From positions 3,186,477 through 3,250,476 of the forward strand of contig ML679961.1 of the NCBI GenBank assembly GCA_007922225.1: a stretch of 64,000 nt of DNA, given 5' to 3'. Under the pieces are notes generated by a model that was not told where the DNA came from, ran no database searches, and worked only from the letters and a program-made list of their open reading frames with translations. The number at the start of each line of letters is the position of its first letter. Within the stretch, counting starts at the first letter, position 1. Positions 55,584 to 64,000 of this stretch are shown here, in pieces. The position numbers and the translations under genes are program-made. Source of the DNA: Emydura subglobosa. Its lineage: Eukaryota > Chordata > Testudines > Chelidae.

Positions 55584-56190
55584 ATCATAGATTTCACAAA
55601 ATTTAGGACCAGAAGGCACCATTATATCATAGTCTTTACCTCCTGTATAACATGAACCATTGCATTTCACCCAGACACCCCTATGTTGAGCCCCATGACT
55701 TTATCCAAAGGAGATTAAACTATCGTGTGCCACAGGCAGAGAATAGGAGAGACTGAGCTGCCACCAACGTCCCTGCAATGGCAAGGAATTGAGTAAGTGG
55801 GTGATGCCCAGACAATCCCAGCAGGTGATCCCTGCTCCATGCTGCAGAGGAAGGTGAAAACCCCCAAGGTCCCTGGCAACCTGACGTGGAGAAAAGTTCT
55901 TCTTGATCCCAAAACTGGTGATCAGTTAGACCTAGAGCACATGAGCAAGACACACCAGCCAGGCATCTAGAAGACGATTCTCTGTATCATTTCAGACCAC
56001 TGATCCACCCTATCTGGTGTCCTATCGTCAGCTGGCCAGTCTGATACGTCAGAGGAAGACAAACCAAACCAAACCAATCCTGGCCAATTGTGCATCAGGA
56101 AAAAAAATCCTACCTGACCGTGCAGGTGACTGGCTGAAGCATGAGATTTGATTATAGTCAGTATATTAATACAAAGCTATAAGTGTTCTG
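55584..56190 (-). mobile_element. CR1 LINE 3' region in a KLHL28 intron
   Basis: The left end, ATCATAGATTTCACAAAATT, then TAGGACCAGAAGGCACCATT and the later ACCTCCTGTATAACATG, are the 3' terminal part of a CR1 subfamily read on the minus strand. Sequence to about 56190 continues it with increasing divergence. No intact ORF remains. Confidence 0.7.
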
Positions 56191-56257
56191 AACACATTGA
56201 GGGCAATGCAGGCAATCCTGTTCTCATCATGGCTCAGAAAGTAAGGGGCTGGACAGT

Positions 56258-56300
56258 GGATTCATAGATTCCAAAGCCAGAAGGGAACATGGACCAAGAT
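56258..56300 (-). mobile_element. CR1 LINE 3' tail fragment
   Basis: GATTCATAGATTCCAAAGCC and AGAAGGGAACAT are a second CR1 terminus on the minus strand, only a few tens of bases long. Confidence 0.6.
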
Positions 56301-57102
56301 CCATGTGGCGAGAAGCTGGCCACTGAATGGAGCACTGCTGACTTCAGTGGAACTTCTTATGGGTGCACAGTTCCACCCATGTGGATCTGAATGCAGGACT
56401 AGGGCCTGTGACTGTGTTTGGTTTTGTGCTCATCCCCCTATCCTGGAACTTTATCGTTAAACTAGTCTAAGGCCCAATTCAGCAAGGTACTTAAGTACCT
56501 GACTAACCTTTAGCACATGTGCAATCCCACTGAAGTTTCAATTTAAGTATGTGCTTGAGTACGTTCCTGAACTGAGCCAAAAGCATCAGGTAACGGCCCT
56601 TTAGAATCTGCCTTTTTCATACTTTGGATAAATACCTAATGCCTGAAAGATGCACCATGAATAAATATTTGGGAACACCATTATTCTGGAACTTTAGCTG
56701 GAAGGTGGTCAACATGTATGTTTTAAGAATTTAAGAATAAGGCCAGTAGAATTAGAGAGGACCTGGGATCCCAAAAACATGGTTTTACATTTACATCTTC
56801 AAATTGTTAGCATCAGGCAAGTCTGGAACTTTTTAAGCATTTATATTTTTCTCTTAAGATTTGTACAAAAGAAAGAGCTGAGTTCTTAGCTAGAACACTT
56901 CAGTTGTATATTAAAAAAAGATTCCCCGAATGAATTCTCAGGTTGGTGCTACAGAACAAGAATTAATGAGACCCACTGTGGATTACTACTAGCCTTGCTT
57001 AGGAACTTTTACAAACAGCTTCTGAGCACAAGGTAAATATTTATTATCACTGGTTTTCCAAGTTCATAGTATTTGGATCCTGCAGACCTCAAAAGTACGT
57101 AC
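56301..57102. other. KLHL28 intron, right part
   Basis: No feature is recognised between the CR1 tail and the next coding exon. Confidence 0.45.
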
Positions 57103-57546
57103 CTGTTCATGTGGGCTGGACCATAACCACCAATGGCATATATCATTCCATCCAAGACAGCAGCAGCAAAACAACTTCTTGTTTTACTCATGGGTGCCAC
57201 TGGCTGCCATCCCTTAACCTTTGGAATGTATTTCTCTACTGACTGTAAATAAGATTGCCCATCATAGCCACCTAAGGCATACAGTTCTCCTGCTAGAACC
57301 ACTACTCCAAGAGTACTTCGGCTTTCATTCATTCTTTCAAGAGATGTCCAGGTATTTGTATCAGGATCCCAGCATTCCACTGAATTCTCATGTTTTCGGT
57401 AATTGATGCCTTGACACATGTGGGTTGCAATCCCTCCTACAACATATATTTTCTGGTCCAGAACACATATTCCAAATTCATAGCGGGGAATGCTAAGAGG
57501 TGCCAGACCTATCCAGGAGTCATTCTGGGGAAAATACATCTCAACA
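57103..57546 (-). CDS. KLHL28: KLHL28, coding exon with kelch repeats 1-4: residues 300-448
   Basis: After the acceptor TTTCCTCTCCAG the exon completes Ser300 and reads VEMYFPQNDSWIGLAPLSIP, then a second blade with VVGGIATHM, a third with ALGGYDGQSYLQSVEKY and the start of a fourth with AIGGYGPAHMN. It ends at the donor AACAG|GTACGT. The propeller binds the substrate for the cullin-3 ligase in this family. A short loop at the equivalent of ATHMCQGINY differs from the mammalian form I recall, while the core blades are nearly unchanged. The open frame that runs on past the donor is intron. Confidence 0.97.
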
Positions 57547-58837
57547 CTGGAGAGGAAATAGAGAAACTGGATTAGGTGAACAGGCTGTACTCTCTGAAGT
57601 TTAGCTAAGTCCTACCAAGTTACTAAAAGTTGTATTCATTTGTTAAAGAGTGAAATGTATGTTTCATACTCAAGGCCTGATGTCTTTTCCAGGGGCTTTA
57701 ATGGGAGTTGGATCAGGCCTCAAGTGATCCAGATCCGAGAATACTGAGCATTATATAATCATTTCACACTCATTGAATATTGTGTGTGAGAGGTTACTCA
57801 GTGAGTTCCTCTACATATACAGGTAGGTAGAGAATGTTCCCAAAAGCCACTATGAAAATATTATCCTATATGCTCACCAAGCCCAGAAAGTATTAAAATT
57901 GCCAGGGGAAATCCTGCTTCAGCAGTCTCTGGGCCAGCTTCAGACCCCAAATGAGACTCCAGTGCCACAGCTGGATTTTTCCCAGACCTTTATTTCTTTG
58001 ACAGTTACAGAAAGTAAGAACCCAGCAAACTCTGTCTTCACAAAAGGTTCAAGGCAAGAGACTGATAAAGATAATATAGCAAATATTACAGCCCTGCAGG
58101 AGAAAACACTCCATGCCGCAGAGTGGGGTGGCCCCATTTCAACTCCCAGCTTTTGAAGCAGATATCTGCATTTGCTCTTCCCCCTCCCACCTCTCATCTT
58201 GAATTTATCAGAAAAGTTAAAACAAATAAACAGATAAAAAACAAACAGCTCTTTATGTCCAGATGGATTGTTTACACTCAAGGACTTTAGTTTAGTCAAT
58301 TACAGTAGGGGACAGGAAAAGCTCCCTATTCCACAGCATTTGCTAAAGACTTGAGAACAGCAGAAAAGAATGGATTTATGACAAAAATATTGAAAAGGGA
58401 TTAGTCTTACAATTAGTACTTCACTTCGCAGAAGAATAGCCCCAGAGAGAATATCAAAAAAAGTACACTATTTGATTTAATAGAAAGCCACTGGAACGCT
58501 GGATTAAAATATCTCCTATCCATAAATCTGTGAAACTGACAATTTCCCACCACTGACTGTCTTCTGTGTCAATAGTGGTTTTCAATTTATCACTTGGCTT
58601 CAGGAAAGCTGTTTTCAGATCAAATTTGGGAAAGTTAAGAAATTCAGTTATATCTATATTAATCATATGCAGATTTACGGAGATATATACATAGCTACAA
58701 AAATAGTTACCTCAAAAATGAAAAACTTCAAGTGACATGCTAAAATTTTCTTTAAGTCATGCAATTGTGTGAGTTTGGTTTCAAGTTATTTAACAGGATA
58801 TTAACCAGGCATTTCTACTTTAAGAGCTGGTCTGAAT
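57547..58837. other. KLHL28 intron, part 1
   Basis: Non-coding intron. No assigned element before the LTR at 58838. Confidence 0.45.
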
Positions 58838-59597
58838 TGTGACAGATATTACAACCCCATCCAGTATCTTTAAGGGTTATTGGATTACATTTATAAATGA
58901 TTTGTGTGTGACTGTGTTCTACTCTGGGGGTGGGGGTGGGTAACCAGTGCTCCCACAGGAACTGAAAACAGTGGAGGGTGATTAAGGCCAGTCACTGAAA
59001 CTAAACCACACTAGAGAGGTACTACCCACTGGAATGGTTTGCATATACTGGTTGAAGCTGGGTTTTCCAGTGACAAGACAAAGAAAAGGCTTTTGGTATA
59101 AAAGGTTGTGCTTGAACTGACACACAGGGCCTTCTGTCTGATCCAGCAAACGGACAGGAGCTCCTGACCAAGGGCCCCAACCCTTTCAGAAGAGTTGGAA
59201 AGATTTTGACCTACTAGAGCCCCATAGGACTGATGGGTAGCCTCTGGTAATATTTTAGCATGCATATCAGAATGTCTATTGTTTTTATGTTTTCTCTGTA
59301 AGGCTTTCCCCATAGGAATACGAGCGTTTTACACAGAGTGAGCTGTGCAGTAACTGGCAATGCACTGTTCATAGACCGCAGAGAGGAAAGCAAAGCACGG
59401 GCGTTTGGGCAGACTGGTTTGCTGGGCTATCACAATGTGGGCAGGGAGCTGTGCAACCTTCAAACCCCAGTCAAGAAGGAGAGAGACATGGGTCTCCACC
59501 AAAAAGAGGTGACAGCTGGGAGCTGGAAGCCATATGTGGGTGCCCTCGAGGGACCATGGAAGGGGAATACAGGTGCAGTTACCAAGAAACTGTTTCA
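58838..59597 (+). mobile_element. Solo LTR in a KLHL28 intron, antisense to the gene
   Basis: The 760-bp element begins TGTGACAGATATT and ends CTGTTTCA, with a perfect 5-bp target duplication, TGAAT, at 58833-58837 and 59598-59602. A TATAAAA box lies near 59097 within GGTATAAAAGGTTG. Its right half is clearly related to 63540-63730, with shared phrases such as GTGCAACCT/GTGCAGCCT, GGGTGCCCT and GTTACC/GTTCCC. No internal viral genes are present. It belongs to a different family from the 5.4- and 24-kb LTRs. Confidence 0.8.
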
Positions 59598-59602
59598 TGA
59601 AT

Positions 59603-61106
59603 AGTAATCACATTTGTCTGAAAATGTTAATGTGGTGTTATAAGCAACACCCATACCAGAACTGGAAAATACCACAGAAGAAGTCATGTTTCTCTCTCTC
59701 TCTTTTTTTTTTAAACACTATGCTTTGTCTATCTAACACAACCCATAGAATATGATCATCGGGGTCTATATTCCTAAGGAGGGATCTTGTGCCACCTGTC
59801 AGTTGTCTTGTCTCTAAGGTGGGGGGAAATTACATTTGTCTCCCTCCTCAGGTAAGGATATGAACCCTTGCTCAAAAGAAAAGAAGATATAGTGTAATTA
59901 ACCCCAATTTGTTACAGGTGAGACAAACTCATGGTCTCCACCTGGCACTCAGCTAGCACAACTGGCTTCTCCTAGGCCATGGGAGTGACAGCAGCTGTTG
60001 CTATTAGCGCTGCATCATCTCACCCTCCCGCATTCCTTCTCATCCAATTCTAGCTCTGCGCTTTGGAGCATGTTCAGTGCAGATGGAATGTTGTATTTTA
60101 GCAACACGGTGCTAGTAAGCTCTCCTGTGCATGTGCAAATTACAAGATTCAGAGGCCAACACCAATCCCAAATCTTGTTGGATTTTCATGGGGACAGCAA
60201 AAGGCACATTTCTGGCCCCAGGATCACCCCACTGTTAAATTTCAAGTTCTTGTTCCAAATACTGGCGGCACTACAGCTCTTAACAAAAAATTATCCAACC
60301 ATTTATTTGAACTCAGCAGTCCTATTCCCCCCCCCATTCTTAGAAACAACAGAATTATTTTTGCTAAGGCACACACAGTATGGAAAATTTCAGACTGAAA
60401 TGGTTTTAAGCAACTGAAAACAGGGGCTTATAAGAGAAAATATAAAGCAACCTTAACTAAAGGTATAGCTATAATACTTATAATCAAGAATTTAAAGCAC
60501 TAAAAATAACTTACAAAAGTCAGACTCTCTCAATCATCATTTGAGAAATCCGAGTTAGCAGTCCCAATTATACATTCTGGTTAAGTACAAGGTCTGTTTT
60601 ATCCCGTCATTAGGGTTTTGGGGGGAGCAAATCTAAGCTACATTTTTACTATTTGGCAGTGTAAAGTGGTGATTGGTGAGAGAAACAAAAATTATATACA
60701 GAGTAAAAACCTGAAAGGGTACCATGGTAAAAATGGAGTGAAAATACCTGTACTGTTAACACATTTCATATTTAAATACATGCAACCCAAACTATCTACT
60801 AAGGTTTGCAATATTTTACACTGTATAAAAGTTCTCAGCACAAATAGGAAACACGTATCAGGGAAGATCAAATACCAAAAATAGAGAGCACAGTATGCTC
60901 ATTCCTGTTCCTCTGACTTTTAAAAAAATCTGATTTTTAGTGATTTGGATAGTCATGAAAGGAGATGCTACACTGACAATCTCAAGACTGAAGCCCTTTA
61001 ATTACACATAGTACAGTTACAGCCTAAAGACTGTCTCAACTCTGACCTGGAGGGACATGTTAATACATAGCCTGTTAACCCCCTTAATTTCACCAATACT
61101 CCTTAC
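59603..61106. other. KLHL28 intron, part 2
   Basis: AT-rich intron leading to the donor of the first coding exon. No assigned element. A 139-codon open frame near 60.0-60.4 kb has no recognisable identity. Confidence 0.45.
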
Positions 61107-62005
61107 CTTTCCAAACAAGCGAATAGTCCAGCTTTTCCTCCTACGGCACAAAGTACTTTAGGAGCACAACGTGGTCGTGTCATCAACACAGTCTGATGGG
61201 AAAGTCTGTGCTCTGGCATAAAGTGGTATTTCAGGGCTTCATTCAGTAGATGTTTACAAGTATGGTCATCACGAATAAGATGGTTTGCTTCATACAACCT
61301 AGTAAGAAACTTAACACTCAGAAGGGGCAACCGGACACAGTGTAGCAGCTGTGCTAAGTACTTCTGTCGCTCCTGCACATCATATTTGATCCAAGACTCC
61401 AGTGCATAAAAAACTGTCTCTTCTGTGACAACATTCAAACAATCATTTGAAACAATTTCATCTAATTCAGCATGTGTAAGCTCAAAAAATTCTTCAGTCT
61501 GACAAACATCTTCAAAATTTTGACAGATGTATTTGTTGGCAGCCAAGTAGAGGTCATGGCAGCCATACGTCTCTGCAAAACGAGAAATCCCAATGCAATT
61601 GCCAGGATCTAGCTGACTTTCAAGAAATGTGCAACATTCCTTTAGTACAAGTTTGATCTGAAGAAGATTGGCAGCTGGAAGAAGTGACTCTACTGTGTCC
61701 TGCGAGATGAATACAGTCCCTGTGTATGCATACTCCACTATAGCCTGCAGTGCTGCCTCGTCAATACACTGGAACTCCACCTCAGAGTTCTCTTTCTCTG
61801 AAAGATTTCCAGTGAACATGGCTTTGAAATATGGGCTGATGCTGGCGAGTACCACTTTGTGTGCATGGATCTTGACATCGCCAACTCTAAGGATAATGTC
61901 ACACAGCTCGTGATGTTGGCGAAGGAGGTTCAAGCCCTGCAAAAGCTGTTCAGAATGTAAATGGGTTAAGTTGGCAAGCATGTAGCTTGGAGACGACTGG
62001 TCCAT
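61107..62005 (-). CDS. KLHL28: KLHL28, first coding exon: BTB and BACK domains, residues 1-300
   Basis: KLHL28 is a BTB-BACK-kelch protein of the type that acts as a substrate adaptor for cullin-3 ubiquitin ligases. This exon reads MDQSSPSYMLANLTHLHSEQ and holds the BTB domain (about residues 30-140, with DIILRVGDVKIHAHKVVLAS), the BACK domain (about 145-250, with NCIGISRFAETYGCHDLYLA) and the first propeller strand (KVLCAVGGKAGLFACLE). I place the start at the ATG at 62005, matching the vertebrate protein. TTTGTCACAG right before it looks like the splice acceptor, and the in-frame TTG upstream is intron. The donor is GAAAG|GTAAGG. Confidence 0.97.
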
Positions 62006-62893
62006 CTGTGACAAACAAAATTTTAAATATGTTACTCAGGGTTTTATTTTTAAAAGAGTTTCATTATCTGTTTTACTTAAACATCTTAAACCATTAAACA
62101 GACAACATTTAAAAAATCAAATTTATTTTTCATCATTCATGCTGTTATTTTAATTACTGCATTATGGTCCAATTGGACAAATAAAACCAAAGTTTTGCTT
62201 TCTGATTTTCACAAAGTACTTTTCTTATGTACATTTAAAGTTCAAGATATTCTTATTAATATTGGATTTAAAAAACAAGTTTTTCCTTTACTGTATTTTG
62301 GGCCTAATCTTCCTGATGTGTTTAAACTGGGGCTTTTCATCAACTAAACCCTCAACACAACTGCAGTGGTTGGAATAAAAACAATTAATAGACCATGTTC
62401 ATTTTAGACAGAGCTTTGAAGTTCATAAACCTATCAAAGTAATGTGAATTACAAATCACTGCCCTTTTCTGTCAGCTTGATGTACAAATGCCGTCCTTTG
62501 TAGAAACCTGACATTCATCTGAACGCTTCAAGCGTGGGTCAATGAGCTTTACTGATAATTCTCTTTCGTGAATACTGAGCAAACCTTGTGAAGAGGAAAT
62601 AATTACTACACATGTCCTTGGAGGACAGCAGGTGACATGCACTCTTCAAAATTTAATATTCTGCAATGAGTTTCAGAATCTTCCTCCTTCCTTCAGAGGA
62701 GCACTGGGTAGGATTTAATATTTAGAAAGTGCTTTGAAGATGAAAAGTTCTCAAACATTACTAAAATTAAATTATTGTAATTTTAGAAAAGAATGAGACT
62801 GCTCGTTAAATTTATTCCAGCATCTCTTATTTCAAAATCATTTTGACAGACATTTATAAGGACTCATTCTGCCTATAAAACTATGTTTCTTAT
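62006..62893. other. KLHL28 upstream intron (5' UTR intron), part 1
   Basis: AT-rich non-coding sequence. The first, non-coding exon and the promoter of KLHL28 are expected beyond 64000 in this orientation. Confidence 0.6.
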
Positions 62894-63734
62894 TGTGGCA
62901 GACTGACAATATCTTGAACAAACCTTATGGAATTAAGATAAACGTTACTGAATTAAATTAAAGATTACTGAATTAGGGTTAATACCTTTGGGGTCCATTG
63001 GATTAAAATGCAGCTGTGTGTGTTATTGAGGCATTGAATGTACCTTCTCTAGAAGGGAGGAGGGATGATATTGGACTTCCTCCCTCATCAACCCCTTGAT
63101 GCCACCCCCTTGGAAAGGCTCTCATATTCTAGTTCAGATTGGCTTCTCTGGGGACCAATGGCCAAAGAAAGGGGGTTTCGATAAATAGTCTGGTTTTAAA
63201 CTGGCTCATGGGCTTTCTTCCTCAACCATCAAATGGACAGGACCCCAGTCTACAACGGACCCCAATCCTTAGGGCAGGGTTGGGAGAACTGGGTGCTTGT
63301 TCTGACCTGAAGCTATGGTGAACTCATAACCACAAGGAATCCCCTTGGGTGGGTGGCTGAAGGACTGCTCCTGCCAGAATCCATGTTAGGGTGATGTATG
63401 GTAAGCTGATTAGCATAGGTTCTTCTATTGTTTGTAATATGTTTTCTTGGTAGCGCTCGCACAGCATGTGTGGTACCTTCTAACTATAGCAATTACATCT
63501 ATGTTAGCCCTCTCTGAAGTGAAAGTAAGCAGTGTCCTTTCGAAGCCTGTCTGTGCTGGGGATAACACAGAATAGGCAGGGAACCGTGCAGCCTGGCAAA
63601 ACCCTGGTCAAAAGGGAAAGAGACGAAGGTTTCCACCTAAAAAGGCAATGGCTGGGGAGCTGCAAGCCTGAGACTGGGTGCCCTTGCTGGACCACTGAGG
63701 GGAAATACTGCTGCAGTTCCCCTGAACAATGACT
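62894..63734 (+). mobile_element. LTR-like element related to the 58.8-kb copy
   Basis: The right half aligns by eye with 59350-59597 and the middle with 59130-59220 (CAAATGGACAGGAC versus CAAACGGACAGGAG). The likely start is TGTGGCAGACTGAC at 62894. CTTAT occurs on both sides (62889-62893 and 63735-63739) as a possible target duplication, but this would place the end at ATGA rather than the usual CA, so the right end is uncertain. It has the same orientation as the 58.8-kb copy. Confidence 0.65.
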
Positions 63735-63739
63735 TATTA

Positions 63740-64000
63740 ATATTATTTATTAAGTAAATATAATACTCCTAGTCTCTATCTTGAGTATATTTTTTTTTTG
63801 TTAGTTATTGGTTCATAAACCACTGAAACAACTCTTCTGTTTACTATTATTAACTATATACTATTTACAGTATTATTAAATCTGTGGTTAGGAAAAAGTG
63901 TCAGGCTGCTAAAAACTGAGCTGATGGAATTTCCTTCTCCAGATAACTATTAGACAGATTTTACCCCCTCTTAGGCTACATCTAAGTGTGCTTTACCAGT
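63740..64000. other. KLHL28 upstream intron, part 2
   Basis: AT-rich intron with a T run at 63792-63799. Nothing else is seen. Confidence 0.5.

Noticed and set aside
62006..62014. Three-codon upstream extension of KLHL28
   Set aside because: It begins with TTG and includes the splice acceptor CAG; the ATG at 62005 matches the vertebrate start.
58838..63734. A single provirus bounded by two LTRs
   Set aside because: The interval contains a host KLHL28 coding exon and no retroviral gene, and each copy has its own candidate duplication.

Overview
This window is vertebrate nuclear DNA, most likely from a turtle. Spliced genes with GT/AG introns, a CpG-island promoter and very dense CR1 LINE remnants all point to a sauropsid. 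The CR1 3' ends, the hAT/Harbinger MITEs and the solo LTRs look like those I know from turtle genomes. The species call rests on family recognition, and a crocodilian is the main alternative.

Two protein-coding genes can be reconstructed to the base, and they converge. On the + strand is C14orf28 (DORIP1): a GC-rich promoter and a probable non-coding first exon near 28.6-29.15 kb, then coding exons at 31535-32058, 35129-35218, 38580-38714 and 44239-44425, giving 311 codons plus stop. On the - strand is KLHL28, a BTB-BACK-kelch protein: coding exons at 62005-61107, 57546-57103, 53962-53754 and 53018-52855, giving 571 codons plus stop, with a probable 3' UTR of about 4 kb down to about 48.9 kb. 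Its promoter lies beyond the right edge. The same two genes are convergent neighbours on human 14q21.2, so gene order is conserved.

The left 28 kb holds no gene I can support. It is intergenic DNA with nested mobile elements: a CR1 split by a solo LTR (5.1-6.9 kb), a hAT-like MITE (10.2 kb), CR1 tails, a 327-bp foldback (11.4 kb), a CR1 split by a 3.7-kb unrelated LINE (12.7-18.4 kb), two LTR-like segments (22.2-23.8 kb, the second crossing a 10-N gap), and a 4.1-kb PIF/Harbinger transposon carrying a second copy of the same solo LTR (23.8-27.9 kb). Four of the nested insertions keep a recognisable target-site duplication, so their order can be read directly.

The introns carry further CR1, MITE and LTR copies and an L1/Tx1-like ORF1 remnant. 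The probable KLHL28 3' UTR is strikingly free of young repeats. I see no RNA gene, CRISPR array or other prokaryote-type system, and no evidence of a novel multi-gene system. The most interesting signals are a four-unit GC-box minisatellite and two overlapping upstream ORFs at the C14orf28 promoter, cysteine-peptidase-like boxes in C14orf28, related LTRs flanking the main KLHL28 exon, and a small orphan exon-like segment at 19.6 kb.
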